Positions 20,570-32,622 of a stretch of DNA of 64,000 bases are shown piece after piece. The notes below the pieces were generated by a model. That model made no database searches. It saw only the letters and a program-made list of their open reading frames with translations, and was not told where the DNA came from. The DNA is from Smallanthus sonchifolius. Taxonomy: Eukaryota > Streptophyta > Magnoliopsida > Asterales > Asteraceae. A program made the translations under genes and the position numbers. Numbering within the stretch: position 1 is the first letter of the stretch; every line of letters starts with the position of its first letter. The DNA lies in contig CM042035.1 of the NCBI GenBank assembly GCA_023525975.1, positions 26,028,001 to 26,092,000 on the forward strand, in the 5' to 3' direction.

Positions 20570-20949
20570 TTTTTTAATTTATTTTTTTTTACTCTAAACA
20601 ACGTCATCCGTTGATTATTATGCAAGTGGGCGTAACGAGTTTTTGTCAAAAAACGGTCAACGTACGTAAAGACTCGGGCGCGCGGGTCCGTGTCGGGAAC
20701 ACCCGATCGCGGGAGACACACGTTTAGACGTCGAGTGGAACACGTGTGTCATCTTATACTAGTCAATTATTCTTACGCCTCGGGTGAGCGTGGGAATATG
20801 TTTTGTACAAGGAAGTATAAGAACTAAACGCTCGCCGGCGGGTGACGCACGTGTTGACGTAAGGCGGAACGCGCGCGCAAGAGGAGAATGCAAGTAAAAA
20901 TGAGTCATGTGTGGAAGGGGATAAAGTAATAGAATGAAAGAATTATTTC

Positions 20950-21069
20950 GGTTGCGATCATACCAGCACAAAAGCACCGGATCCCATCAGAACTCCGCAG
21001 TTAAGCGTGCTTGGGTGAGAGTGGTACTAGGATGGGTGACCCCCTGAGAAGTCCTCGTGTTGCAACCCC
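20950..21069 (+). rRNA. 5S rRNA: 5S rRNA copy 42 (type III)
   Basis: T21A, C67T, A74G, G98A; C57 is normal, unlike the left-end type III genes. Marker gene of the five-unit block. Next start 506 bp on; spacer has CTTGGG for CTCGGG. Confidence 0.95.
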
Positions 21070-21455
21070 TTTTTTAATTTATTTTTTTTACTCTAAACAA
21101 CGTCATCCGTTGATTATTATGCAAGCGGACGTGGGTGTAACGAGTTTTTGTCAAAAAACGGTCAACGTACGTAAAGACTCGGGCGCGCGGGTCCGTGTCG
21201 GGGAACGCCCGATCGCGGGAGACACACGTTTAGACGTCGAGTGGAACACGTGTGTCTTCTTATACTAGTCAATTATTCTTACGCCTTGGGTGAGCGTGGG
21301 AATATGTTTTGAACAAGGAAGTATAAGAACTAAACGCTCGCCGGCGGGTGACGCACGTGTTGACGTAAGGTGGAACGCGCGCGCAAGAGGAGAATGCAAG
21401 TAAAAATGAGTCATGTGTGGAAGGGGATAAAGTAATAGAATGAAAGAGTTATTTC

Positions 21456-21575
21456 GGTTGCGATCATACCAGCACTAAAGCACCGGATCCCATCAGAACT
21501 TCGCAGTTAAGCGTGCTTGAGCGAGAGTAGTACTAGGATGGGTGACCCCCTGGGAAGTCCTCGTGTTGCAACCCC
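21456..21575 (+). rRNA. 5S rRNA: 5S rRNA copy 43 (type II)
   Basis: C46T and G65A only. Spacer carries the GCGACCGG mark. Next start 500 bp on. Confidence 0.95.
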
Positions 21576-21955
21576 TTTTTTAATTTATTTTTTTTTACTC
21601 TAAACAACGTCATCCGTTGATTATTATGCAAGTGGGCGTAACGAGTTTTTGTCAAAAAACGGTCAACGTACGTAAAGACTCGAGCGACCGGGTCCGTGTC
21701 GGGAACACCCGATCGCGGGAGACACACGTTTAGACGTCGAGTGGAACACGTGTGTCATCTTATACTAGTCAATTATTCTTACGCCTCGGGTGAGCGTGGG
21801 AATATGTTTTGTACAAGGAAGTATAAGAACTAAACGCTCGCCGGCGGGTGACGCACGTGTTGACGTAAGGCGGAACGCGCGCGCAAGAGGAGAATGCAAG
21901 TAAAAATGAGTCATGTGTGGAAGGGGATAAAGTAATAGAATGAAAGAATTATTTC

Positions 21956-22075
21956 GGTTGCGATCATACCAGCACTAAAGCACCGGATCCCATCAGAACT
22001 CCGCAGTTAAGCGTGCTTGGGCGAGAGTAGTACTAGGATGGGTGACCCCCTGGGAAGTCCTCTTGTTGCAACCCC
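21956..22075 (+). rRNA. 5S rRNA: 5S rRNA copy 44 (type I)
   Basis: G108T only. Spacer has GCGGATCC and AAGAAGAG. Next start 506 bp on. Confidence 0.96.
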
Positions 22076-22461
22076 TTTTTTAATTTATTTTTTTTACTCT
22101 AAACAACGTCATCCGTTGATTATTATGCAAGCGGACGTGGGTGTAACGAGTTTTTGTCAAAAAACGGTCAACGTACGTAAAGACTCGGGCGCGCGGATCC
22201 GTGTCGGGGAACGCCCGATCGCGGGAGACACACGTTTAGACGTCGAGTGGAACACGTGTGTCATCTTATACTAGTCAATTATTCTTACGCCTCGGGTGAG
22301 CGTGGGAATATGTTTTGTACAAGGAAGTATAAGAACTAAACGCTCGCCGGCGGGTGACGCACGTGTTGACGTAAGGCGGAACGCGCGCGCAAGAAGAGAA
22401 TGCAAGTAAAAATGAGTCATGTGTGGAAGGGGATAAAGTAATAGAATGAAAGAATTATTTC

Positions 22462-22581
22462 GGTTGCGATCATACCAGCACTAAAGCACCGGATCCCATC
22501 AGAACTCCGCAGTTAAGCGTGCTTGGGCGAAAGTAGTACTAGGATGGGTGACCCCCTGGGAAGTCCTCTTGTTGCAACCCC
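22462..22581 (+). rRNA. 5S rRNA: 5S rRNA copy 45 (type IV with G108T)
   Basis: G70A lies in the intermediate element and breaks the G70-C105 pair; with G108T, two of the four helix V pairs are lost. Spacer has GCGGATGTG. Next start 506 bp on. Confidence 0.94.
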
Positions 22582-22967
22582 TTTTTTAATTTATTTTTTT
22601 TACTCTAAACAACGTCATCCGTTGATTATTATGCAAGCGGATGTGGGTGTAACGAGTTTTTGTCAAAAAACGGTCAACGTACGTAAAGACTCGGGCGCGC
22701 GGGTCCGTGTCGGGGAACGCCCGATCGCGGGAGACACACGTTTAGACGTCGAGTGGAACACGTGTGTCTTCTTATACTAGTCAATTATTCTTACGCCTCG
22801 GGTGAGCGTGGGAATATGTTTTGAACAAGGAAGTATAAGAACTAAACGCTCGCCGGCGGGTGACGCACGTGTTGACGTAAGGTGGAACGCGCGCGCAAGT
22901 GGAGAATGCAAGTAAAAATGAGTCATGTGTGGAAGGGGATAAAGTAATAGAATGAAAGAGTTATTTC

Positions 22968-23087
22968 GGTTGCGATCATACCAGCACTAAAGCACCGGAT
23001 CCCATCAGAACTTCGCAGTTAAGCGTGCTTGAGCGAGAGTAGTACTAGGATGGGTGACCCCCTGGGAAGTCCTCGTGTTGCAACCCC
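22968..23087 (+). rRNA. 5S rRNA: 5S rRNA copy 46 (type II)
   Basis: C46T and G65A only. Starts the second five-unit block (copy 41 + 2518). Next start 500 bp on. Confidence 0.95.
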
Positions 23088-23467
23088 TTTTTTAATTTAT
23101 TTTTTTTTACTCTAAACAACGTCATCCGTTGATTATTATGCAAGTGGGCGTAACGAGTTTTTGTCAAAAAACGGTCAACGTACGTAAAGACTCGGGCGCG
23201 CGGGTCCGTGTCGGGAACACCCGATCGCGGGAGACACACGTTTAGACGTCGAGTGGAACACGTGTGTCATCTTATACTAGTCAATTATTCTTACGCCTCG
23301 GGTGAGCGTGGGAATATGTTTTGTACAAGGAAGTATAAGAACTAAACGCTCGCCGGCGGGTGACGCACGTGTTGACGTAAGGCGGAACGCGCGCGCAAGA
23401 GGAGAATGCAAGTAAAAATGAGTCATGTGTGGAAGGGGATAAAGTAATAGAATGAAAGAATTATTTC

Positions 23468-23587
23468 GGTTGCGATCATACCAGCACAAAAGCACCGGAT
23501 CCCATCAGAACTCCGCAGTTAAGCGTGCTTGGGTGAGAGTGGTACTAGGATGGGTGACCCCCTGAGAAGTCCTCGTGTTGCAACCCC
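23468..23587 (+). rRNA. 5S rRNA: 5S rRNA copy 47 (type III)
   Basis: T21A, C67T, A74G, G98A; twin of copy 42, with the same CTTGGG spacer mark. Next start 506 bp on. Confidence 0.95.
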
Positions 23588-23973
23588 TTTTTTAATTTAT
23601 TTTTTTTACTCTAAACAACGTCATCCGTTGATTATTATGCAAGCGGACGTGGGTGTAACGAGTTTTTGTCAAAAAACGGTCAACGTACGTAAAGACTCGG
23701 GCGCGCGGGTCCGTGTCGGGGAACGCCCGATCGCGGGAGACACACGTTTAGACGTCGAGTGGAACACGTGTGTCTTCTTATACTAGTCAATTATTCTTAC
23801 GCCTTGGGTGAGCGTGGGAATATGTTTTGAACAAGGAAGTATAAGAACTAAACGCTCGCCGGCGGGTGACGCACGTGTTGACGTAAGGTGGAACGCGCGC
23901 GCAAGAGGAGAATGCAAGTAAAAATGAGTCATGTGTGGAAGGGGATAAAGTAATAGAATGAAAGAGTTATTTC

Positions 23974-24093
23974 GGTTGCGATCATACCAGCACTAAAGCA
24001 CCGGATCCCATCAGAACTTCGCAGTTAAGCGTGCTTGAGCGAGAGTAGTACTAGGATGGGTGACCCCCTGGGAAGTCCTCGTGTTGCAACCCC
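23974..24093 (+). rRNA. 5S rRNA: 5S rRNA copy 48 (type II)
   Basis: C46T and G65A; twin of copy 43 with the GCGACCGG spacer. Next start 500 bp on. Confidence 0.95.
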
Positions 24094-24473
24094 TTTTTTA
24101 ATTTATTTTTTTTTACTCTAAACAACGTCATCCGTTGATTATTATGCAAGTGGGCGTAACGAGTTTTTGTCAAAAAACGGTCAACGTACGTAAAGACTCG
24201 AGCGACCGGGTCCGTGTCGGGAACACCCGATCGCGGGAGACACACGTTTAGACGTCGAGTGGAACACGTGTGTCATCTTATACTAGTCAATTATTCTTAC
24301 GCCTCGGGTGAGCGTGGGAATATGTTTTGTACAAGGAAGTATAAGAACTAAACGCTCGCCGGCGGGTGACGCACGTGTTGACGTAAGGCGGAACGCGCGC
24401 GCAAGAGGAGAATGCAAGTAAAAATGAGTCATGTGTGGAAGGGGATAAAGTAATAGAATGAAAGAATTATTTC

Positions 24474-24593
24474 GGTTGCGATCATACCAGCACTAAAGCA
24501 CCGGATCCCATCAGAACTCCGCAGTTAAGCGTGCTTGGGCGAGAGTAGTACTAGGATGGGTGACCCCCTGGGAAGTCCTCTTGTTGCAACCCC
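24474..24593 (+). rRNA. 5S rRNA: 5S rRNA copy 49 (type I)
   Basis: G108T only; twin of copy 44. Next start 505 bp on because one A is lost from the leader of the next gene. Confidence 0.96.
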
Positions 24594-24978
24594 TTTTTTA
24601 ATTTATTTTTTTTACTCTAAACAACGTCATCCGTTGATTATTATGCAAGCGGACGTGGGTGTAACGAGTTTTTGTCAAAAAACGGTCAACGTACGTAAAG
24701 ACTCGGGCGCGCGGATCCGTGTCGGGGAACGCCCGATCGCGGGAGACACACGTTTAGACGTCGAGTGGAACACGTGTGTCATCTTATACTAGTCAATTAT
24801 TCTTACGCCTCGGGTGAGCGTGGGAATATGTTTTGTACAAGGAAGTATAAGAACTAAACGCTCGCCGGCGGGTGACGCACGTGTTGACGTAAGGCGGAAC
24901 GCGCGCGCAAGAAGAGAATGCAAGTAAAAATGAGTCATGTGTGGAAGGGGATAAAGTAATAGAATGAAAGATTATTTC

Positions 24979-25098
24979 GGTTGCGATCATACCAGCACTA
25001 AAGCACCGGATCCCATCAGAACTCCGCAGTTAAGCGTGCTTGGGCGAAAGTAGTACTAGGATGGGTGACCCCCTGGGAAGTCCTCTTGTTGCAACCCC
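24979..25098 (+). rRNA. 5S rRNA: 5S rRNA copy 50 (type IV with G108T)
   Basis: G70A and G108T; twin of copy 45. Its leader reads GAAAGATTATTTC, one A short, which moves the -28 element one base nearer. Next start 506 bp on. Confidence 0.94.
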
Positions 25099-25484
25099 TT
25101 TTTTAATTTATTTTTTTTACTCTAAACAACGTCATCCGTTGATTATTATGCAAGCGGACGTGGGTGTAACGAGTTTTTGTCAAAAAACGGTCAACGTACG
25201 TAAAGACTCGGGCGCGCGGGTCCGTGTCGGGGAACGCCCGATCGCGGGAGACACACGTTTAGACGTCGAGTGGAACACGTGTGTCTTCTTATACTAGTCA
25301 ATTATTCTTACGCCTCGGGTGAGCGTGGGAATATGTTTTGAACAAGGAAGTATAAGAACTAAACGCTCGCCGGCGGGTGACGCACGTGTTGACGTAAGGT
25401 GGAACGCGCGCGCAAGAGGAGAATGCAAGTAAAAATGAGTCATGTGTGGATGGGGATAAAGTAATAGAATGAAAGAGTTATTTC

Positions 25485-25585
25485 GGTTGCGATCGGATCC
25501 CATCAGAACTCCGCAGTTAAGCGTGCTTGGGCGAAAGTAGTACTAGGATGGGTAACCCCCTGGGAAGTCCTCGTGTTGCAACCCC
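25485..25585 (+). pseudogene. 5S rRNA: 5S rRNA copy 51, 19-bp internal deletion
   Basis: 101 nt. GGTTGCGATC joins directly to GGATCCC, removing gene positions 11-29: the 5' strand of helix II, the hinge loop and the first two bases of helix III. Only a single C is shared at the breakpoint. G70A and G89A (box C) are also present. Internal promoter spacing downstream is intact, but the RNA could not fold normally. Next start 480 bp on, that is 499 minus 19. Confidence 0.93.
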
Positions 25586-25964
25586 TTTTTTAATTTATTT
25601 TTTTTACTCTAAACAACGTCATCCGTTGATTATTATGCAAGTGGGCGTAACGAGTTTTTGTCAAAAAACGGTCAACGAACGTAAAGACTCGAGCGAGCGG
25701 GTCCGTGTCGGGAACACCCGATCGCGGGAGACACACGTTTAGACGTCGAGTGGAACACGTGTGTCATCTTATACTAGTCAATTATTCTTACGCCTCGGGT
25801 GAGCGTGGGAATATGTTTTGTACAAGGAAGTATAAGAACTAAACGCTCGCCGGCGGGTGACGCACGTGTTGACGTAAGGCGGAACGCGCGCGCAAGAGGA
25901 GAATGCAAGTAAAAATGAGTCATGTGTGGAAGGGGATAAAGTAATAGAATGAAAGAATTATTTC

Positions 25965-26084
25965 GGTTGCGATCATACCAGCACTAAAGCACCGGATCCC
26001 ATCAGAACTCCGCAGTTAAGCGTGCTTGGGCGAGAGTAGTACTAGGATGGGTGACCCCCTGGGAAGTCCTCTTGTTGCAACCCC
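25965..26084 (+). rRNA. 5S rRNA: 5S rRNA copy 52 (type I)
   Basis: G108T only. Next start 506 bp on; spacer has AAGGCTGAAC. Confidence 0.96.
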
Positions 26085-26470
26085 TTTTTTAATTTATTTT
26101 TTTTACTCTAAACAACGTCATCCGTTGATTATTATGCAAGCGGACGTGGGTGTAACGAGTTTTTGTCAAAAAACGGTCAACGTACGTAAAGACTCGGGCG
26201 CGCGGGTCCGTGTCGGGGAACGCCCGATCGCGGGAGACACACGTTTAGACGTCGAGTGGAACACGTGTGTCTTCTTATACTAGTCAATTATTCTTACGCC
26301 TCGGGTGAGCGTGGGAATATGTTTTGTACAAGGAAGTATAAGAACTAAACGCTCGCCGGCGGGTGACGCACGTGTTGACGTAAGGCTGAACGCGCGCGCA
26401 AGAGGAGAATGCAAGTAAAAATGAGTCATGTGTGGAAGGGGATAAAGTAATAGAATGAAAGAATTATTTC

Positions 26471-26590
26471 GGTTGCGATCATACCAGCACTAAAGCACCG
26501 GATCCCATCAGAACTCCGCAGTTAAGCGTGCTTGGGCGAGAGTAGTACTAGGATGGGTGACCCCCTGGGAAGTCCTCTTGTTGCAACCCC
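26471..26590 (+). rRNA. 5S rRNA: 5S rRNA copy 53 (type I)
   Basis: G108T only. Two type I genes follow each other here. Next start 506 bp on. Confidence 0.96.
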
Positions 26591-26976
26591 TTTTTTAATT
26601 TATTTTTTTTACTCTAAACAACGTCATCCGTTGATTATTATGCAAGCGGACGTGGGTGTAACGAGTTTTTGTCAAAAAACGGTCAACGTACGTAAAGACT
26701 CGGGCGCGCGGGTCCGTGTCGGGGAACGCCCGATCGCGGGAGACACACGTTTAGACGTCGAGTGGAACACGTGTGTCATCTTATACTAGTCAATTATTCT
26801 TACGCCTCGGGTGAGCGTGGGAATATGTTTTGTACAAGGAAGTATAAGAACTAAACGCTCGCCGGCGGGTGACGCACGTGTTGACGTAAGGCGGAACGCG
26901 CGCGCAAGAGGAGAATGCAAGTAAAAATGAGTCATGTGTGGAAGGGGATAAAGTAATAGAATGAAAGAATTATTTC

Positions 26977-27096
26977 GGTTGCGATCATACCAGCACTAAA
27001 GCACCGGATCCCATCAGAACTCCGCAGTTAAGCGTGCTTGGGCGAAAGTAGTACTAGGATGGGTAACCCCCTGGGAAGTCCTCGTGTTGCAACCCC
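26977..27096 (+). rRNA. 5S rRNA: 5S rRNA copy 54 (type IV)
   Basis: G70A and G89A (box C), G108 normal. It is the intact relative of the deleted copy 51. Spacer has CAACGAACG for CAACGTACG. Next start 499 bp on (S, T8, GGG). Confidence 0.94.
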
Positions 27097-27475
27097 TTTT
27101 TTAATTTATTTTTTTTACTCTAAACAACGTCATCCGTTGATTATTATGCAAGTGGGCGTAACGAGTTTTTGTCAAAAAACGGTCAACGAACGTAAAGACT
27201 CGAGCGAGCGGGTCCGTGTCGGGAACACCCGATCGCGGGAGACACACGTTTAGACGTCGAGTGGAACACGTGTGTCATCTTATACTAGTCAATTATTCTT
27301 ACGCCTCGGGTGAGCGTGGGAATATGTTTTGTACAAGGAAGTATAAGAACTAAACGCTCGCCGGCGGGTGACGCACGTGTTGACGTAAGGCGGAACGCGC
27401 GCGCAAGAGGAGAATGCAAGTAAAAATGAGTCATGTGTGGAAGGGGATAAAGTAATAGAATGAAAGAATTATTTC

Positions 27476-27595
27476 GGTTGCGATCATACCAGCACTAAAG
27501 CACCGGATCCCATCAGAACTCCGCAGTTAAGCGTGCTTGGGCGAGAGTAGTACTAGGATGGGTGACCCCCTGGGAAGTCCTCTTGTTGCAACCCC
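27476..27595 (+). rRNA. 5S rRNA: 5S rRNA copy 55 (type I)
   Basis: G108T only. Next start 506 bp on. Confidence 0.96.
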
Positions 27596-27981
27596 TTTTT
27601 TAATTTATTTTTTTTACTCTAAACAACGTCATCCGTTGATTATTATGCAAGCGGACGTGGGTGTAACGAGTTTTTGTCAAAAAACGGTCAACGTACGTAA
27701 AGACTCGGGCGCGCGGGTCCGTGTCGGGGAACGCCCGATCGCGGGAGACACACGTTTAGACGTCGAGTGGAACACGTGTGTCATCTTATACTAGTCAATT
27801 ATTCTTACGCCTCGGGTGAGCGTGGGAATATGTTTTGTACAAGGAAGTATAAGAACTAAACGCTCGCCGGCGGGTGACGCACGTGTTGACGTAAGGCGGA
27901 ACGCGCGCGCAAGAGGAGAATGCAAGTAAAAATGAGTCATGTGTGGAAGGGGATAAAGTAATAGAATGAAAGAATTATTTC

Positions 27982-28101
27982 GGTTGCGATCATACCAGCA
28001 CTAAAGCACCGGATCCCATCAGAACTCCGCAGTTAAGCGTGCTTGGGCGAAAGTAGTACTAGGATGGGTGACCCCCTTTGAAGTCCTCGTGTTGCAACCC
28101 C
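27982..28101 (+). rRNA. 5S rRNA: 5S rRNA copy 56 (type IV)
   Basis: G70A with the double change G97T/G98T, the first at the end of box C. Next start 499 bp on. Confidence 0.93.
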
Positions 28102-28480
28102 TTTTTTAATTTATTTTTTTTACTCTAAACAACGTCATCCGTTGATTATTATGCAAGTGGGCGTAACGAGTTTTTGTCAAAAAACGGTCAACGTACGTAA
28201 AGACTCGAGCGAGCGGGTCCGTGTCGGGAACACCCGATCGCGGGAGACACACGTTTAGACGTCGAGTGGAACACGTGTGTCATCTTATACTAGTCAATTA
28301 TTCTTACGCCTCGGGTGAGCGTGGGAATATGTTTTGTACAAGGAAGTATAAGAACTAAACGCTCGCCGGCGGGTGACGCACGTGTTGACGTAAGGCGGAA
28401 CGCGCGCGCAAGAGGAGAATGCAAGTAAAAATGAGTCATGTGTGGAAGGGGATAAAGTAATAGAATGAAAGAATTATTTC

Positions 28481-28600
28481 GGTTGCGATCATACCAGCAC
28501 TAAAGTACCGGATCCTATCAGAACTTCGCAGTTAAGCGTGCTTGAGCGAGAGTAGTACTAGGATGGGTGACCCCCTGGGAAGTCCTCGTGTTGCAACCCC
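28481..28600 (+). rRNA. 5S rRNA: 5S rRNA copy 57 (type II)
   Basis: C46T, G65A with C26T and C36T. C36T is otherwise seen only in type I genes, so this may be a patchwork. Starts the first nine-unit block. Next start 500 bp on. Confidence 0.94.
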
Positions 28601-28980
28601 TTTTTTAATTTATTTTTTTTTACTCTAAACAACGTCATCCGTTGATTATTATGCAAGTGGGCGTAACGAGTTTTTGTCAAAAAACGGTCAACGTACGTAA
28701 AGACTCGGGCGCGCGGGTCCGTGTCGGGAACACCCGATCGCGGGAGACACACGTTTAGACGTCGAGTGGAACACGTGTGTCATCTTATACTAGTCAATTA
28801 TTCTTACGCCTCGGGTGAGCGTGGGAATATGTTTTGTACAAGGAAGTATAAGAACTAAACGCTCGCCGGCGGGTGACGCACGTGTTGACGTAAGGCGGAA
28901 CGCGCGCGCAAGAGGAGAATGCAAGTAAAAATGAGTCATGTGTGGAAGGGGATAAAGTAATAGAATGAAAGAATTATTTC

Positions 28981-29100
28981 AGTTGCGATCATACCAGCAC
29001 TAAAGCACCGGATCCCATCAGAACTCCGCAGTTAAGCGTGCTTGGGCGAGAGTAGTACTAGGATGGGTGACCCCCTGGGAAGTCCTCTTTTTGCAACCCC
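28981..29100 (+). rRNA. 5S rRNA: 5S rRNA copy 58 (type I, G1A)
   Basis: G108T, G1A, G110T; like copy 38 without C36T. Next start 505 bp on; spacer has CGACGGCG. Confidence 0.93.
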
Positions 29101-29485
29101 TTTTTTAATTTATTTTTTTTACTCTAAACAACGTCATCCGTTGATTATTATGCAAGCGGACGTGGGTGTAACGAGTTTTTGTCAAAAAACGGTCAACGTA
29201 CGTAAAGACTCGGGCGCGCGGGTCCGTGTCGGGAACGCCCGATCGCGGGAGACACACGTTTAGACGTCGAGTGGAACACGTGTGTCTTCTTATACTAGTC
29301 AATTATTCTTACGCCCCGGGTGAGCGTGGGAATATGTTTTGTACAAGGAAGTATAAGAACTAAACGCTCGACGGCGGGTGACGCACGTGTTGACGTAAGG
29401 TGGAACGCGCGCGCAAGAGGAGAATGCAAGTAAAAATGAGTCATGTGTGGAAGAGGATAAAGTAATAGAATGAAAGAGTTATTTC

Positions 29486-29605
29486 GGTTGCGATCATACC
29501 AGCACTAAAGCACCGGATCCCATCAGAACTTCGCAGTTAAGCGTGCTTGAGCGAGAGTAGTACTAGGATGGGTGACCCCCTGGGAAGTCCTCGTGTTGCA
29601 ACCCC
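29486..29605 (+). rRNA. 5S rRNA: 5S rRNA copy 59 (type II)
   Basis: C46T and G65A. Leader has AAGAGGAT. Next start 499 bp on (T8), and the spacer has GCAAATGGG. Confidence 0.95.
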
Positions 29606-29984
29606 TTTTTTAATTTATTTTTTTTACTCTAAACAACGTCATCCGTTGATTATTATGCAAATGGGCGTAACGAGTTTTTGTCAAAAAACGGTCAACGTAC
29701 GTAAAGACTCGGGCGCGCGGGTCCGTGTCGGGAACACCCGATCGCGGGAGACACACGTTTAGACGTCGAGTGGAACACGTGTGTCATCTTATACTAGTCA
29801 ATTATTCTTACGCCTCGGGTGAGCGTGGGAATATGTTTTGTACAAGGAAGTATAAGAACTAAACGCTCGCCGGCGGGTGACGCACGTGTTGACGTAAGGC
29901 GGAACGCGCGCGCAAGAGGAGAATGCAAGTAAAAATGAGTCATGTGTGGAAGGGGATAAAGTAATAGAATGAAAGAATTATTTC

Positions 29985-30104
29985 GGTTGCGATCATACCA
30001 GCACTAAAGCACCGGATCCCATCAGAACTCCGCAGTTAAGCGTGCTTGGGCGAGAGTAGTACTAGGATGGGTGACCCCCTGGGAAGTCCTCTTGTTGCAA
30101 CCCC
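29985..30104 (+). rRNA. 5S rRNA: 5S rRNA copy 60 (type I)
   Basis: G108T only. Next start 506 bp on. Confidence 0.96.
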
Positions 30105-30490
30105 TTTTTTAATTTATTTTTTTTACTCTAAACAACGTCATCCGTTGATTATTATGCAAGCGGACGTGGGTGTAACGAGTTTTTGTCAAAAAACGGTCAA
30201 CGTACGTAAAGACTCGGGCGCGCGGGTCCGTGTCGGGGAACGCCCGATCGCGGGAGACACACGTTTAGACGTCGAGTGGAACACGTGTGTCTTCTTATAC
30301 TAGTCAATTATTCTTACGCCTCGGGTGAGCGTGGGAATATGTTTTGTACAAGGAAGTATAAGAACTAAACGCTCGCCGGCGGGTGACGCACGTGTTGACG
30401 TAAGGTGGAACGCGCGCGCAAGTGGAGAATGCAAGTAAAAATGAGTCATGTGTGGAAGGGGATAAAGTAATAGAATGAAAGAGTTATTTC

Positions 30491-30610
30491 GGTTGCGATC
30501 ATACCAGCACTAAAGCACCGGATCCCATCAGAACTTCGCAGTTAAGCGTGCTTGAGCGAGAGTAGTACTAGGATGGGTGACCCCCTGGGAAGTCCTCGTG
30601 TTGCAACCCC
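30491..30610 (+). rRNA. 5S rRNA: 5S rRNA copy 61 (type II)
   Basis: C46T and G65A. Start of the third five-unit block (copy 41 + 10041). Next start 500 bp on. Confidence 0.95.
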
Positions 30611-30990
30611 TTTTTTAATTTATTTTTTTTTACTCTAAACAACGTCATCCGTTGATTATTATGCAAGTGGGCGTAACGAGTTTTTGTCAAAAAACGGTCA
30701 ACGTACGTAAAGACTCGGGCGCGCGGGTCCGTGTCGGGAACACCCGATCGCGGGAGACACACGTTTAGACGTCGAGTGGAACACGTGTGTCATCTTATAC
30801 TAGTCAATTATTCTTACGCCTCGGGTGAGCGTGGGAATATGTTTTGTACAAGGAAGTATAAGAACTAAACGCTCGCCGGCGGGTGACGCACGTGTTGACG
30901 TAAGGCGGAACGCGCGCGCAAGAGGAGAATGCAAGTAAAAATGAGTCATGTGTGGAAGGGGATAAAGTAATAGAATGAAAGAATTATTTC

Positions 30991-31110
30991 GGTTGCGATC
31001 ATACCAGCACAAAAGCACCGGATCCCATCAGAACTCCGCAGTTAAGCGTGCTTGGGTGAGAGTGGTACTAGGATGGGTGACCCCCTGAGAAGTCCTCGTG
31101 TTGCAACCCC
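30991..31110 (+). rRNA. 5S rRNA: 5S rRNA copy 62 (type III)
   Basis: T21A, C67T, A74G, G98A. Its spacer has CTCGGG, not the CTTGGG of copies 42, 47 and 71. Next start 506 bp on. Confidence 0.95.
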
Positions 31111-31496
31111 TTTTTTAATTTATTTTTTTTACTCTAAACAACGTCATCCGTTGATTATTATGCAAGCGGACGTGGGTGTAACGAGTTTTTGTCAAAAAAC
31201 GGTCAACGTACGTAAAGACTCGGGCGCGCGGGTCCGTGTCGGGGAACGCCCGATCGCGGGAGACACACGTTTAGACGTCGAGTGGAACACGTGTGTCTTC
31301 TTATACTAGTCAATTATTCTTACGCCTCGGGTGAGCGTGGGAATATGTTTTGAACAAGGAAGTATAAGAACTAAACGCTCGCCGGCGGGTGACGCACGTG
31401 TTGACGTAAGGTGGAACGCGCGCGCAAGAGGAGAATGCAAGTAAAAATGAGTCATGTGTGGAAGGGGATAAAGTAATAGAATGAAAGAGTTATTTC

Positions 31497-31616
31497 GGTT
31501 GCGATCATACCAGCACTAAAGCACCGGATCCCATCAGAACTTCGCAGTTAAGCGTGCTTGAGCGAGAGTAGTACTAGGATGGGTGACCCCCTGGGAAGTC
31601 CTCGTGTTGCAACCCC
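31497..31616 (+). rRNA. 5S rRNA: 5S rRNA copy 63 (type II)
   Basis: C46T and G65A; spacer with GCGACCGG. Next start 500 bp on. Confidence 0.95.
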
Positions 31617-31996
31617 TTTTTTAATTTATTTTTTTTTACTCTAAACAACGTCATCCGTTGATTATTATGCAAGTGGGCGTAACGAGTTTTTGTCAAAAAA
31701 CGGTCAACGTACGTAAAGACTCGAGCGACCGGGTCCGTGTCGGGAACACCCGATCGCGGGAGACACACGTTTAGACGTCGAGTGGAACACGTGTGTCATC
31801 TTATACTAGTCAATTATTCTTACGCCTCGGGTGAGCGTGGGAATATGTTTTGTACAAGGAAGTATAAGAACTAAACGCTCGCCGGCGGGTGACGCACGTG
31901 TTGACGTAAGGCGGAACGCGCGCGCAAGAGGAGAATGCAAGTAAAAATGAGTCATGTGTGGAAGGGGATAAAGTAATAGAATGAAAGAATTATTTC

Positions 31997-32116
31997 GGTT
32001 GCGATCATACCAGCACTAAAGCACCGGATCCCATCAGAACTCCGCAGTTAAGCGTGCTTGGGCGAGAGTAGTACTAGGATGGGTGACCCCCTGGGAAGTC
32101 CTCTTGTTGCAACCCC
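31997..32116 (+). rRNA. 5S rRNA: 5S rRNA copy 64 (type I)
   Basis: G108T only. Spacer has AAGAAGAG but GCGGGTCC, not GCGGATCC. Next start 506 bp on. Confidence 0.96.
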
Positions 32117-32502
32117 TTTTTTAATTTATTTTTTTTACTCTAAACAACGTCATCCGTTGATTATTATGCAAGCGGACGTGGGTGTAACGAGTTTTTGTCA
32201 AAAAACGGTCAACGTACGTAAAGACTCGGGCGCGCGGGTCCGTGTCGGGGAACGCCCGATCGCGGGAGACACACGTTTAGACGTCGAGTGGAACACGTGT
32301 GTCATCTTATACTAGTCAATTATTCTTACGCCTCGGGTGAGCGTGGGAATATGTTTTGTACAAGGAAGTATAAGAACTAAACGCTCGCCGGCGGGTGACG
32401 CACGTGTTGACGTAAGGCGGAACGCGCGCGCAAGAAGAGAATGCAAGTAAAAATGAGTCATGTGTGGAAGGGGATAAAGTAATAGAATGAAAGAATTATT
32501 TC

Positions 32503-32622
32503 GGTTGCGATCATACCAGCACTAAAGCACCGGATCCCATCAGAACTCCGCAGTTAAGCGTGCTTGGGCGAAAGTAGTACTAGGATGGGTGACCCCCTGG
32601 GAAGTCCTCTTGTTGCAACCCC
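32503..32622 (+). rRNA. 5S rRNA: 5S rRNA copy 65 (type IV with G108T)
   Basis: G70A and G108T. Last gene of the first nine-unit block. Next start 506 bp on; GGATGGGG in the next leader. Confidence 0.94.

Larger units (their letters stand above)
20450..25484 (+). repeat. Two five-unit repeats, 2518-bp period
   Basis: 20450-22967 and 22968-25484 have the same order II, III, II, I, IV. Shared rare markers are A74G in the type III gene, GCGACCGG in a spacer (21684, 24202), GCGGATCC (22193, 24711) and AAGAAGAG (22391, 24909). The second copy has lost one A in the leader of copy 50. Confidence 0.85.
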
